A DNA stretch of 64,000 nucleotides. Origin: Diadophis punctatus similis. Its lineage: Eukaryota > Chordata > Lepidosauria > Squamata > Dipsadidae. The stretch lies in assembly GCA_023053685.1 (NCBI GenBank), contig JALIGW010000058.1, forward strand, positions 1,831,644-1,895,643, written 5' to 3'. Under the pieces are notes generated by a model. The model saw only the letters and a program-made list of their open reading frames with translations, was not told the DNA's origin and did no database searches. The translations under genes and the position numbers were made by a program. Position 1 is the first letter of the stretch; each line of letters opens with the position of its first letter. This document shows, one piece after another, positions 1 to 11,815 of this stretch.

Positions 1-606
1 CTTCCAAAGTGGAAGATTTCCCCCACCCACCTCTAGTTTTTGTCTCCCAAAGTTTGGCCATTAATAATGGACTAGCTGAGAGCATTCTCCCTCTGGCCGT
101 AAACAAACCATCCATTACTTTCCTGCAGACCATTAAAAGGCCAAAAGCGTTGCTGGTTATTTATTGTTTAGTCCAAAAGCAGATTAACTAGGCCCCAGAC
201 AGCTTCCAGACTTAGTTTTATACAGTTTTATCACAGATGGGACTGGGAGATTGTGGGGAGGGGGGGAGAAGAGAGAAGGCACTCAATCAATTTGTCATAT
301 TAAACTTTGGAACCTCTTTGTGTAGGGAGCCCATTAAGGTGGGATGGAGCCACCTGGCCTTTATGTTCTGGGCTTTCTTCTCCCCCCCCCCTACAAAACC
401 AAGCTGTAGGACATCAGATAATCTGAATTATGGATCCGTCCTCAATCTTCTAGACACAGCAATGGACATGGGAATACATGGTGCTTATTCAGGAGCAAAA
501 TAGGGGTGAAGCAGGCTCAATTTTTGACATTGAAATGGCTGGCTGGGGATGGGTATCTTTTCCTCCCTCCCTCCCTCCCTCCCATCTCTCCTTCCTTCCT
601 TCCTTC
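1..606. other. Intergenic, no gene recognised
   Basis: No coding or RNA feature could be supported. It is mixed sequence ending in a short CCCT/CCTT pyrimidine tract (about 562-606) that abuts the ERV-like left LTR. The last four bases, CTTC at 603-606, are the candidate target duplication of that element. Confidence 0.5.
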
Positions 607-1152
607 TGTTATAAGGAAATATCCTTTTAGGTTCAGTTCCAAGTGGGGAAAAAGACACTGGATTCATGAAGGTTGCTTGGAAGGAAGGTTTAATGGTGCA
701 CAGGAGCACATGGCAGGAGCCCCTGTACAGAAAAGGTAACTTACATGGTTGTGTGGTGAAGAGAAAAGAGAGGAAGAGGAATGCTGAGTTCCTGGTTTTT
801 ATAGTGTAAGTTGGGTCCCACCTCTTAGATTTCCTTTTCCTGTATAGAAATGTATCCCATTGGCTCTCAGACCCCCCAGGGGCATGCTGGGGTGGCTCTT
901 GGCTTTTGTCTAATCCAGCTTTGGCTGAAATGAAAGGGCCTTGGGCTAATCCTATTATGGTTTTGTCATGCAAAAGACTTTCAGCCAGGTGAGAGGAATA
1001 TGTGAGCTTAGCAGGGGTGGGGGTTTCCAAGAGGAGTCTTTTGTTTGTTTAAAAGCATGTTTCCAGATATGTTCCACATAATATTTCCTACATTTTAATA
1101 TCTCCTAGGATATCTCATTTCCTAGGAGAGGGATGGGTGCTAACTTCCTACA
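607..1152 (-). repeat. 3' LTR of the ERV-like element
   Basis: This 546-bp copy starts TGTTATAAGG and ends CTTCCTACA on the + strand. It is nearly identical to 6063-6609, differing by scattered substitutions and small indels (for example near 765-780). On the element's strand it is the 3' LTR, directly downstream of the A-rich/GAGGGAT tract. Confidence 0.85.
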
Positions 1153-4059
1153 ATCCCTCATTTTTTTTTTCAAAACATGTGAGTGCAACACATGTTTTGA
1201 CACAAGCTTCAAATTGATCAGGTCAGGGAGATTTTATGGGTGCTTTCAATTTTCTCTGATGCAGAGGGGAAGACGTTGAAAAAGGCAGTTGAAAGAGGCA
1301 GCAGCAGGATTCCTTCAGTGGCTCCCAAAAGGAGAGCTTTCAACCATGATGGTCAATGGCCAGGGCAAAAGTTCTGGCAATAAATTTACAGTATCCAATT
1401 TTTTTTCCCATGCCAATTATGTTCAGATGTTTGATAACACTTTCGATGAGCTCCCAGACAGGTTTCAAGCAAGCACAGGCCCCACACTATTCCCACAGCC
1501 ATGGTTTACCTTGAAATCACAGGCTGCCCATTTCCAAGGGATGGTTCTTGAATCTGCCCTAGCTCTTACTTTAGTGCATCTAGGATTTGTGAGCCAAAAT
1601 TGAAGTTAGCCAGTGTGCAATCTAGGCTTTTCCTTTTTTTTTTTTTTAGAATGAGCCCTGGGACTCTTACTCCTGAGACCACCAGTGCAAAATACCTTGC
1701 TTTACTGGGCAGCAGTCAGGCCTTGGGTTTTCGAAGATCCTTTCTGCTAGCTCTTCAAGTGGGGAAATTGCCTGAGGGGATCTGTCCCCTTCCCCCATGG
1801 AATTAGCAGGGAGATATGACTGCCTGGGCTTTAATGCCACAAAGCAAGAGTCAAAACAACAACAACAAAAAAAAAACCAGCAAGCTAAAAGCAGCTTTGG
1901 GTGGGGGTAGGTGAAAAAGGGATAACCTCAGTCTAATTCTGAATGGCGTGTCTCTGTGTGTTTGTGTATGCAGCTACAAATTTACCTCCCACTAGACAGA
2001 AATCTAAAGTGTACAGAACTCACTGTGGCAACCACTCCCAATACAATTCTTACATGAGTACATTAAACTGATTACAATATAGATGAGACAAGAAAGAGAA
2101 ACGTTACAATGAATTTCAGTGAATGAAGCAAGGAAAGAAAGAAAACAAAGAAAAAAAAACTTTACAATGAATTTCTGTGACTGAAGCAAAGAAAGAAAAA
2201 CTTTACAATGAATTTCTGTGACAGAAGCAAAGAAAGAAAACTTTACAATGAAGTCCTCCCCTCCCCCCTAGTCTTTTCAGCTGTCTGCTGGGGATTGAAA
2301 ATAGATGTTTGGTCTTTATTTGTCCATCTCAGGGTCCTTTCATTCATGTCTGCTGGGTGGCCTTAGGTGTTGGTGGTAAGGCTGGTCAGCCAGGCTTGGA
2401 AAGATCTGCTCCACTCTGGTTGCTGTGATGACTAGAGGACTAGATTCAAACCCAATTCTGGCTCAAATGGATGGAATGTCTTTACTGGAGGCAGTTTCTG
2501 AGCCCATTTGGTCTGCTTCCATAGGCTTCAGGATCATGTGTGCAGGGCTGAAAGACATAAGAACAGGGTCCCTTCCCCCTTTTGCTGGTAATTCTACCAC
2601 GAGAGGCATTGTAAAAGGATTAGAGATTTGGGGGGGGGGTAGATAGCTTGTAGGCAGGGTTTGAGGAAAACAAACAACACATCAGTATCGCAGTTAAATC
2701 AATTATAACAAAATGGAGACATCACCGGGGAAAAAATGAACAGACATTTCCATCTTAGCAGAGAATTGGTATCCATTAAACATCACAGAAGAGCAATATT
2801 AAAACTGTTTGCATGTACATACAGTAAATGTGAGAATGGAATTTTCCTGTAAATTAACTTAAAACATTGTCCCTTAAATTTTGGCTTTTCTTAAAAACAC
2901 CGAGAGGAATAGGAAAATTGAACTCTGTTCCTTGTCCCAGATCAGGTTGGCCAGTCCTAACTGGGCAAAGACATTTTCCTTTCTTTTCAGTGCTTTTAAT
3001 TTTCTAACAATTTGAAATTCATATCTCTAGGAAACAGAGATATTTTACAGTTGCAATTACCTCGAGTGCGCACAAGACAAGACAAAGACGTACACAGACA
3101 CAAAAACATGGACAAAGAGGATGACAGGACACACACACAAGTCCTTCCTGCCATAAATCTCAGTTAAAATTAGGGAAGGCACAAGTCTTAACAAACAAAC
3201 CACGTGGTTACATATAAGAGAGAGAAGAAAAGAGAGAGAGAAGAAACAACAAACACCTCAACATTTTTCCTTTTCTGTTTTCTTAAGTACCTTTATTTAG
3301 CCAAATTGGCTGTTTTGTTTTGTTTTGTTTCTCTGTGTCATCCCTCAGCAAAGCCCATTTTCTACACAAGTTTCCTGCTTTTACTTTTTTGCACATTCCT
3401 GTCATACAGATATATTCCTGGCGTCCCAGGTTCCAAGCCCACACAAGGGTCTCTGCCACCCACGAACTAGAGCTTCCCATGATCCTTTAAATGTAAGGTT
3501 CACTTTGGCTTAGCTAGTGACGCGCTCAACAGTTTCAGAGACTAAAAAAACTCTGGGAAGGACTTCCGATTCTCTCGTAGAAGTAAGGCCCCCTTCCTGT
3601 AGGGAATCTCTCTAGGTTTATCAGATCCAAAAAGGGGATCTGCGAGGACTAGCCGCCCCTGTACAGCTAGTACTAGGACCTCCACACTCACGGGCTTCAC
3701 ATTTAGAACTGAAAATTCTGGGGTTTGCTTTTGGGATGTGCACATAAAAACGACAACAACAACAACAAAATTTGCTTTCCCACCCTTCAATCACACACAC
3801 ACACACACATTCTTCCTCCTTCCCTAACAGAAGGTCCTGTGCTCTGTAAACGCTAAACAGAACTTACACAAATCAAAACAGAGAAAGAGAAGACATTGAC
3901 ACATAGGCTGGTAGATGAGAAAGAAACTCTATACTACCAAATGAGGATAAACAAAAATAATTCAATATTATGAAAAGCTGTATGAGCAAGAAGTTTCAGA
4001 AAAATAAAATTAAAGAATATTTGGAAAAAATGGAATTGCCTAAAGTACCAGAAAAGGAC

Positions 4060-4350
4060 AAAAACTATTAAATGAATGAATATCAATGATGGAATTATCA
4101 GAAGCAGATCAAGAGACAAAAGAACAACCAAACACCAGGACCAGGTGGGCCAGTGGCAGAATTTTACAAAGATTTTACATAATGAGGTATTGATTGATGT
4201 AAAGGTACCACATTCCTGAATGGGAGCAAATATTACTTTGATTCCAAAATAAGATTCAGATTTAATGCAGATAAAACTATAGGCCCATCTCTTCACTGAA
4301 TGCTGACTATAAAATATATACTTCAATAATGGCAGCAAACTAAAAGGTTC
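4060..4350 (+). mobile_element. L1-like reverse-transcriptase remnant
   Basis: The conceptual + strand translation, with frameshifts, gives L1-like blocks: a PGP…AEFYK segment, then a block resembling 'ANITLIPK', then one resembling 'RPIS-LNADYKI'. It lies inside the ERV-like element and is heavily decayed. The assignment rests on motif resemblance only. Confidence 0.45.
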
Positions 4351-4739
4351 CTAAATGAATTTATACATTCAGCTCTCTTAAGCTTTTTCTAAGAGACAGA
4401 TTAAAAACAAAATGAGAATGATTTTAAATACATAAAAAAAGGCACAAGAAAAGGATGCTATTGATTTTGATACTGGAAGTGCTAAATATAAATATTATGG
4501 CAGACACAGAAATTAAAGGCATGGAAACTTTGAAAACTAATTTTGCACCAAGTGAGAAATAAAATATGTTAATAACCAACCTTACTGACAATTTTGTTGT
4601 CCAAAAGGTAGAGAAGAGAACTAGAGGAGATAATTAAGTCCATACTTGACTTAATACTTACAAACAAAGAAGAAGTTGTAGAAGGATTTGAAACTGCATC
4701 ATTAACATAACAAAAACGATTCAACACAATTGAACACAC

Positions 4740-5520
4740 TAAAGTCTTAGATTTTAAAATAAAGCTGACCTTAATAAACTCAAGAGAAACTTGAGAAAGA
4801 TTCCTTGGATGAAAGTCTTAAAGGAAAGAAGCAACTCAAGAAGCTTTGTAAACTCTGAAAAAACTTGATTATAAAAGCCAATTGCACAAAAGCAATCAGG
4901 AAAAAAAAACCAGAAATCCAAGAAACACCAGCATGGCTGCACAAAGACCTCACTGACAAATTGAATGAATGAAGGACAGATACAAAAATGGAAACAGGGA
5001 CACATAACTAAAGCAGAATATCAGCAGATAGCAAGAATCTGTAAAGAAAAATCAGGAAACAAAAGCCTTGAATGAACAACGACTTGCAACAAAGTGAAAG
5101 ATAATATAAAAGATTCTTCCAATACATAAAAAAAAAACAAGAAGAAAAATCAAGGAAACAGTTGGACCACTAAGGAGAGAAGGCAACACAGAGAAAGCCA
5201 TGAGTTGCTTAACTCATTATTTGCATGTCTTCTTGCAAAAAGAAATGCAACCCAACTAACCAGAAATATAACTGGAAAGGAAAAAATAAAACAGACTGTA
5301 AACTAAAGTTAAAATAAGCAAAAACAGTAAGAGAACACCAGGTCCCAGAGTCCTAAAGGAGCTGGTAAATGAAATCTCAGAACCACTGCACATCTTAAAA
5401 AAAATATCTTGGGATACGGGGACCACCTGAGAAACTGGGAAAAAGCTAATGTGGTTCCCATCTTCAAAAAGAAAGAAAAAAAAAACAACAACAAAATTCT
5501 GAGTCCATGGTTCTAAGGCA
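4740..5520 (+). mobile_element. Non-LTR retrotransposon remnant (CR1/L2-like)
   Basis: Broken + strand frames resemble the segment upstream of and into a CR1-type reverse transcriptase. Near 5,345-5,470 there is a block like 'KELANEISEPL…WEKANVVPIFKK'. Many stops and frameshifts are present. Family assignment is tentative. Confidence 0.4.
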
Positions 5521-6040
5521 AAGAAAAGTAAAATCCTACCCCTAGGTAAGGAAAACCAAAAATATAGATAACTATTATAAATTGGTGCAACAAATTAAAA
5601 CAGATTTGGAGAAGTGGAAAAGAACCACCATAAAATGAGTATCCTGCAATGGCTAGCAGACAAAACAGGGCTGGGGGGGGGAAGGGGGGGGAAGGAAATA
5701 TCAAAGGATTTAGGAAGATACATTAACTTGGTTAAACAAAAAGCATGATTATTTTTCCCTAAAATGATTTGTACCCAGACAACACACTATTCAATTGAAA
5801 TTGGAATTTACATATGCCATAAAGTATAATTAAAAAGCAAAAATTACCCCCCACACACATACACACATGCAAACACACATTTCCCAGTTTTCTATGGTTT
5901 AAAGTAAAATTTAGAGGTAGGTACTCACCTTCTTTCCAAGCAGCCCTTGAATTTTGAACTCAAAACCCCTTTAAAACCTACTTCCCAATGGCCAAGGCCT
6001 AATAAATTTATTTAGGCCTGGATCATTGAAGAGGTTACTT

Positions 6041-6060
6041 GGAATCCAGCTGGCTCGCCA
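6041..6060 (-). promoter_or_regulatory. Primer-binding site, tRNA-Arg-like
   Basis: Read on the - strand, this begins TGGCGAGCCAGC two bases after the LTR. That 12-mer is complementary to the CCA end of tRNA-Arg(ACG) as I remember it (…GCTGGCTCGCCA). Beyond these bases the match weakens. About 120 nt downstream on the same strand an AAGGTGAGTACC sequence resembles a retroviral splice donor. Confidence 0.55.
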
Positions 6061-6062
6061 AT

Positions 6063-6609
6063 TGTTATAAGGAAATATCCTTTTAAGTTCAGTTCCAAGT
6101 GGGGAAAAAGACACTGGATTCATGAAGGTTGCTTGGAAGGAAGGTTTAATGGTGGACAGGAGCACATGGCAGGAGCCCCTGTACAGAAAAGGTAACTTAC
6201 ATGGTTGTGTGTGGTGAAGAGAAAAAAGAGAGAGAGATATGCTGAGTTCCTGGTTTTTATAGTGTAAGTTGGGTCCCACCTCTTAGATTTCCTTTTCCTG
6301 TATAGAAATGTATCCCATTGGCTCTCAGACCCCCCAGGGGCATGCTGGGGTGGCTCTTGGCTTTTGTCTAATCCAGCTTTGGCTGAATGAAAGGGCCTTG
6401 GGCAAATCCTATTATGGTTTTGTCATGCAAAAGACTTTCAGCCAGGTGAGAGGAATATGTGAGCTTAGCAGGGGTGGGGGTTTCCAAGAGGAGTCTTTTG
6501 TTTGTTTAAAAGCATGTTTCCAGATATGTTCCACATAATATTTCCTACATTTTAATATCTCCTAGGATATCTCATTTCCTAGGAGAGGGGTGGGTGCTAA
6601 CTTCCTACA
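6063..6609 (-). repeat. 5' LTR of the ERV-like element
   Basis: This 547-bp partner of 607-1152 has the same TGT...ACA ends. On the - strand it is followed by AT and then the primer-binding-site-like sequence. High similarity between the LTRs suggests a relatively recent insertion, despite the disordered interior. Confidence 0.85.
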
Positions 6610-6610
6610 C

Positions 6611-7244
6611 TTCCTTCCTTCCTTCCTTCCTTCCTTCCTTCCTTCCTTCCTTCCTTCCTTCCTTCCTTCCTTCCTTCCTTCCTTCCTTCCCCCTCCCTCC
6701 CTCCCTTGCTATCACCCTCTCATCTCTCCTTCCTTCCTTATTCTCTCCCTCCCTCTTCTTTCCTCTCCTTCCCTATTTTTCTTTCTTTCCTTCCTTCCTT
6801 CCTTCCCTCCACCCTCCCTCCCTCCCTCCTCCCTTCCTTGCTATCACCCTCCCATCTCTTCCTTCCTTCCTTCCTTTCTCCCTCCCTCCCTTGCTATCAC
6901 TCTCCTATCTCTTCCTTCCTTCCTCCCTCCCCCTCCCTCTCTTGTTTCCTCTCTCTTTCTCTCCCATCTTTCTTTCCCTCCTTCCATCTTTCCTCCCTCT
7001 TTCATTCCTCTCCTCCCCTTTCTTCCCATCTTTCCTTCCCTCCCTCCCTCCCATCTTTCCTTCCCTCCTCCCTCCCTCCCTCCCTCCCTCCCACTTTCCT
7101 TCCTCTCCTTCCCTCCCATCTTTCTTTCCCTCCTTCCCTCCCTCCCTCCCTTTCCTCCCTCCCTCCCTCCCTCCCTTTCTTTCCTCTCCTTTCCTCCCAT
7201 CTTTCTTTCCCTCCCTCCTTCCTTCCCTCCTTCCTCCCTCCCAT
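6611..7244 (+). repeat. (CCTT)n / pyrimidine-rich tract
   Basis: About 80 bp of near-perfect CTTC repeat are followed by ~550 bp of almost pure pyrimidine (CCCT, CTTT, TCCC units). Long frames here (Pro/Ser/Leu or Arg/Gly/Lys) are low-complexity artefacts. It directly abuts the right LTR of the ERV-like element. Confidence 0.95.
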
Positions 7245-7251
7245 TGGCAGA

Positions 7252-7660
7252 CTGTTAGCATTCCGAGTAACGGCATCCAAAGAAATCAGATCTCCAAGGC
7301 AGGAAGTCTCCTCAGAGAACCTGTTTACTGGATGTATGGTCATATCGGCACAGCTACGATAGTAAAAACCAACTCTAAAAAGTTCCAGCGTTTACAGTAT
7401 ACGGTAATTAAAAGAGCAAATGTTTCCCTCCCCAGGAGTAACCGGTCACATGATTGTCCAATCAAAACAGTTGGCGGGCTCCTTGGTCACTCCTGTTCCT
7501 CCTCAAGCTGCCACCTGTTGGGATGACCTTGGTTCCCACGGAAGAGCTCTTTATTATGTCTACGAGAGGGTCTAGCCATTCCCCCCTCATCCTCCCCCCA
7601 TAGCAGGTGGCAACTGTGAAGCAGCAAAAGATGGCTTCAGCCAGGTTCAGTTCAGAGTTG
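7252..7660. repeat. LTR-like sequence related to 47,275-47,672
   Basis: This shares an extended, diverged similarity with the solo LTR at 47,275-47,672: the TATCGGCACAG block, the AATTAAAAG block, a GTCACATG…CCAATCAA block, CTTGGTTCCCA and a terminal TGGCTTC-GNCAGGT segment. It starts TGTTAGCATTCC. I could not define its right end or a target duplication. Confidence 0.55.
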
Positions 7661-7795
7661 AATCCCCTCCATGCCCACAGTGATATTCTTCGCCTTTTGA
7701 TGCCACCACCTCTCCTTCCAGTGAAGCTGGCAGACCTCCCCGTCCTTAGCCACCTTCTCTGTGGGGCTTCCCTCCTTCCTGGATGTCCCTGGTGC

Positions 7796-8392
7796 TGTTG
7801 TCAGAAATGTCCTTCTGGGTTCAGTTCCAAGTGGGGAAAAAGACACTGGATTCATGGAAATTGCTTGGAAAGAAGGTTTAATGGAGGACAGGAGCACATG
7901 GCATAAGCCCCTGTACAGAAAAGGTAGATCACATGCTTCCAAATGTGGGTGAAGAGAAAAAAGGGAAGGGAAGATGCTGAGTCCCTTGCTTTATACTCTC
8001 TCTTGGGCCCCTCCCTGTTTCCTGTTCCTATATAGAAATGTATTCCATTGGCTGTCAGACCCCCAGGGGCATGCTGGGGCAACTCTTGTTGGCTGTCCCA
8101 AGTCCTAGGCTTGACTGATGTAATCTTCCCAGGTCCCATGTGGTATAATGAAAAGGCTTTGGGATTCCTATTATGGTTCTTTGTTATGTAGAAGACTCCA
8201 GGCTAGGTGGGAGGAATGTGTGAGCTGGGCCCAGTCTTTAATGGCCCATTGGCAAAGGGTGGGGGCAGGAAGCTGCTTTGTATTTAAACATTTCTCCTTT
8301 CCTCATTCAGGGAAACATATTCTTTCCTTTTTCAATATTTCCTAGGATATTTCATTTTTTTTCTAGGAGGGGATGGGTGCTAACTTTCTACA
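7796..8392. mobile_element. Solo LTR related to the 0.6-6.6 kb element
   Basis: This diverged homologue of the 607-1152 LTR has TGT...ACA ends and shares many blocks, such as GGTTCAGTTCCAAGTGGGG and CCCTGTACAGAAAAGGTA. It is flanked by GTGC on both sides (7792-7795 and 8393-8396), a clean 4-bp target duplication. No internal sequence accompanies it, so it is an LTR-LTR recombination product. Confidence 0.8.
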
Positions 8393-8643
8393 GTGCCAAG
8401 TACAATTTCGCCTTGTTTCTGGAATGTGTAGATGTGTAGGACACCAAGTGCCTCTGGCAGCTTCATCACACGCTACAAGGCTTGGTTTCCAATCAGTCCT
8501 CAGCTCCTCCATCCATCGGGATGCAAGCAACCCTGATCTATCTTCAACCTGCTGCTGGAATATCCTTCCCAAAAAAAGACAGGTGTAACTGGGTGACATA
8601 TTTGCAGGGACAATGCCACCATCTGTAGAAATAGAACATCTTT

Positions 8644-9114
8644 TTAGGAAGTCGGACACGATTTGAGCTTCTGTTTGGAAGCCCCCCCCCCCCCAGCAGA
8701 GAGCTTACAAATCATGGTTAGGTTTTTGTGCAAGCCAGGAGGGTTTTTATATTTGGTCTCTGAAGCCCAAATGTCCAGTGGCGCAATCTCAGTGATGGGA
8801 TCATCAACCTTCAGCAAGCGGAAATGATGATCTTGGTGTTCCAGCTGCAGAGGGACACATAGATGAAAGGAAGGAAGCAGGACCCCCTCCCCCTCCTCAA
8901 ACAGGACCCAACCTGTGGCATGGCTCAGGTTGGCACTCTCCCAGGCGCAATCTCCTTCCGCCCGGAGTCCTTTCACAAATGAAACAAAATCAGCCAACTC
9001 CTTGGCAGGCGTGCCAGACCAGGCAGGAATCACGCATCTGTCAATGTTTGGCAAGTAGATTAAATGAGTCTGAAGAGACTGGCTGGCTAATTGGCACAAT
9101 GCTCCAGGAAGCAA
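8644..9114 (-). other. Uncharacterised 156-codon open frame
   Basis: A single - strand frame without simple repeats runs through this stretch. The segment about 8,700-8,850 looks exon-like: it is preceded on the - strand by a pyrimidine-rich CCCTCTGCAG acceptor-like site and followed by GTAAGC. I do not recognise the protein. It sits between a solo LTR and a tandem repeat, so a chance frame or an old repeat-encoded frame are real alternatives. Confidence 0.2.
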
Positions 9115-9145
9115 TAAAAGAGTATATTTGTGACGGGGTAGAACT

Positions 9146-9412
9146 GTCAGGTCTTCTCTGAACTCGGTAGTCTTCTTGCAGACGTTTCATGATCCAAGTA
9201 GGGAACATCATCAGTGGTTGAAGGGAGTATGGCTTGTGGAGAGGAGGAGGAGGAGGAGGAAGAGGAGGAAGAGGAGGAGGAGGAGGAGACGAAGACTGTG
9301 AGGTCCTTGGTGCTCTCTGAACTTGCTTGTTTTCTTGTGGATGTTTCATGACCCAAGTAGGGAACATCATCAGTGGTTGAAGGGAGTATGGCTTGTGGAG
9401 AAGAGGAGGAGG
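9146..9412 (-). repeat. Dispersed repeat units with (CCT)n core and hammerhead-like motif
   Basis: On the - strand there are two units of the same repeat found at 16.7-18.4 kb and 39.3-39.9 kb. Each carries CTGATGA, GTTCCC, TACTTG and then GAAACGTC or GAAACATC, followed by GCAAGAA or CACAAGAA and an AGAGAGCACCAAGGAC-type tail. A (CTC)n-type run at 9,240-9,290 separates them. Confidence 0.8.
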
Positions 9413-10230
9413 AATAACAGAATTGGAAGGGACCCTGGAGGTCTTCTAGTCCAACCCCCTGCTCAAGCAGAAGATCCTATACCATTTCAGACAAATGGCT
9501 GTCCAGTCTCTTCTTAAAAACCCCCAGTGATGGAGCACCTACAACTTCTGGTGGCAAGCAGTTCCATTGATAGATTGTTCTGTCAGGAAATTTCTCCTTA
9601 GTTCTAGGTTGCTTCTCTCCTTGATTAGTTTCCATCCATTTTTTCTTGTCCTGCCCTCAGATGCTCTGGAGAATAGGTTGACCCCCCCCCTCTTCTCTGT
9701 AACAGCCCCATTGATATTGGAAGATGCTATTATGTCTCCCTTAGTCCTTCTTTTCATTAGAGTAGAGTCCAGACCAGAGGTCCCTAAACTTGACAACTTT
9801 AAGACTTGTGGACTTCAACTCCCAGAATTCTCCAACCAGCTAAGCTGGCTGGAGAATTCTGGGAGTTGAAGTCCACAAGTCTTTTAAGTTGCCAAGTTTG
9901 AAGACCTCTGGCCTAGACATACACAATTCCTGTAACCGTTCATCATATGTTTTAACCTCCAGTCCCCTAATCAACTTTGTTTATCTTCTCTATACTCTTT
10001 CCAGAGTCTCTTTTTTGTATTGTGGTGACCAGAACTGGATGCCATATTCCAAGTGTGGCCTTACCAAGACATTATAAAGTGGTGTTAACACTTCATATGA
10101 TCTTGATTCTACCCCTCTATTAATGCAGCCTAGGATTGCATTGGCTTTTTTGGCTGCTGCAGCACACGGCTGGCTCATACTGAACTGATTGTCCACTAGG
10201 ACTCCAAGTTCCCTCTCATAGTTAGTACTA
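9413..10230 (-). mobile_element. CR1-type LINE 3' end
   Basis: Antisense to + there is a CR1-like reverse-transcriptase C-terminal frame (about 9,990-10,196): AKKANAILGCINRG then LVRPHLEYGIQFWSP. It is followed by the 3' segment ending TTCTGTTATT. The same 3' segment recurs at 26.8, 41.0 and 63.5 kb. A small palindromic MITE (about 9,775-9,911) interrupts it. Confidence 0.85.
9775..9911. mobile_element. Palindromic MITE (CCAGAGGTC…GACCTCTGG)
   Basis: The two arms are nearly complementary: CCAGAGGTCCCTAAACTTG with its inverse, and GTGGACTTCAACTCCCAGAA with its inverse. The whole element would fold to a hairpin. Related copies lie at 34,590-34,705 and about 61,395-61,495, with fragments at 12.17, 21.72 and 25.36 kb. 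It is nested in a CR1 copy. Confidence 0.75.
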
Positions 10231-11039
10231 TTGGGCCAGGTACCATGATTGTAATTGTGGGTTAAATTACAGTCACAAGTTAAGGACTATCTATCCTACT
10301 TTTCTGTTCAGGATCATGTCTAAGAAATTAAACTTATCAAATCAACCCTCCAGAAAATCTACTCAACCTGGTTACAGAGTCAACCCATTTTCTGGATTCC
10401 TAAAACCCACCAATCCATTGTGAGAATATTTATATCCAAATATATTTTATTCTTTATACTCTTTCAATCTTCCCTTAAAATATTTACAGAGTCCATAATG
10501 GTCTGAGAATCAGTGTTTCCAAGTTAATCAAATTAGCAAACTTCCTCAAACCCTGAAATAAGTTACTTACACCTAATCCACATATCAAAGGAGAAGGTCT
10601 GCAAACACAGAGTTAATTAAATTATGTCTCTCAGAGGAACTGTATGCTCACAAGCACGCACATGCACACATGCACACATGCACACACGCTCATACACACC
10701 TCAGCATGTAGACACTTCCATACCCTGGACAAGCTCCCCCTATACAAGTTTGCCACTGTAGCCCATTTCTCCTGCCCCTAAAAGCAAACTCTTTTGCTTT
10801 GAGGAATAAATATTTACTTTTTCCAATTTATTCTTGTGCAATCCCGTTCTACTTGGAACCCCAGATTCCAACCCCCAACACCACCAAATGAGGCTGATCC
10901 CTTCTGCCAATTCAGTATTATCCTATGGGCACTTAAAATAAACCAATGACCTGCAGGAAATGTCTGTTCTATATATTAACCCTGATTTGCCCTTTCTAGT
11001 TTTGCACACCAGTTACTTTGGTTGCAAAGATGCTACACT
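10231..11039. other. Intergenic, short microsatellite only
   Basis: No gene was found. A short (CACACATG)-type tract lies near 10,655-10,705. The remainder is unassigned single-copy-looking or old repeat sequence. Confidence 0.4.
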
Positions 11040-11815
11040 AGTTGGACCCCATTTGGAATGTTGCATCCAGGAACAATAAACCAGAGGAACGGCTTGCCTC
11101 CAAAAGTTGTGGATGCTCCATCACTGGAGGCTTTTAAGAAGAGATTGGAAATCCATTGATTTAGATTTATTATTAGAGTTGGAAGGGACCTTGTAGGTCA
11201 TCTAGTCCAACCCCCTGCTCAAGCAGGAGTTCCTACACCATTTGAGACAGATGGCAGTCCAGTCTCCATTGGTCTGAAATAGTACAGGGTCTCCTGTCTT
11301 GGGCAGGGGGATGGACTAGAAGACCTACAAGGTCCCTTCCAACTCTGTTATCCTGTTATTATCCCTCACATCCTGGACACAAACTGTTTCAACTCCTACC
11401 CTCAAAACGACACTATAGAGCACTGCACACAGAACAACTAGACACAAGAACAGTTTCCCCCCGAACGCCATCACTCTGCTAAACAAATAATTCCCTCAAC
11501 ACTGTGAAACTATTTATTAAGTCTGCACTACTATTAATCTTCTCATCGTTCCCATCACCCATCTCCTCCCACTAATGACGGTATGACTGTAACTTTGTTG
11601 TTTGTATCCTTACGATTTATATTGATATTGTTTCCTAGTATGATTTGATTGCTTATTTGTACCCTATGACTATCATTAAGTGTTGTACCTTATGATTCTT
11701 GACGAACGTATCTTTTCTTTTATGTACACTGAGAGCATATGTACCAAACACAAATTCCTTGTGTGTCCAATCACACTTGGCCAATAAAAAAAAAATCTAT
11801 TCTATTCTATAAATT
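11040..11815 (+). mobile_element. CR1 fragments and LINE 3' end with (ATTCT)-type tail
   Basis: Nested CR1 tail segments (about 11,075-11,355) hold the TCTAGTCCAACCCCCTGCTC signature in both orientations. They are followed by the 3' end of a different LINE (11,385-11,815) that ends CCAATAAA…TCTATTCTATTCTAT. The latter is homologous to 43,680-44,315 and, inverted, to 12,955-13,690. Confidence 0.75.

Larger units (their letters stand above)
607..6609 (-). mobile_element. Degenerate LTR retroelement (ERV-like), full length, nested LINE debris
   Basis: Two long direct repeats (607-1152 and 6063-6609), each bounded by TGT...ACA, flank a ~4.9-kb interior. Both outer flanks are CTTC (603-606 and 6610-6613), a possible 4-bp target duplication, although that lies in pyrimidine repeat. 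On the - strand the right LTR is followed by a primer-binding-site-like stretch and the left LTR is preceded by an A-rich tract ending TGAGGGAT, like a polypurine tract. The element therefore reads right to left. I see no intact gag, pol or env frame; the interior contains + strand LINE-like remnants. Class is inferred from a 4-bp duplication and the tRNA-Arg-like primer site, so gamma-like is plausible but unproven. Confidence 0.8.

Noticed and set aside
6590..7526. Long Pro/Ser/Leu open frames on both strands
   Set aside because: They are translations of a (CCTT/CCCT)n pyrimidine tract in several frames at once, with no non-repetitive domain.
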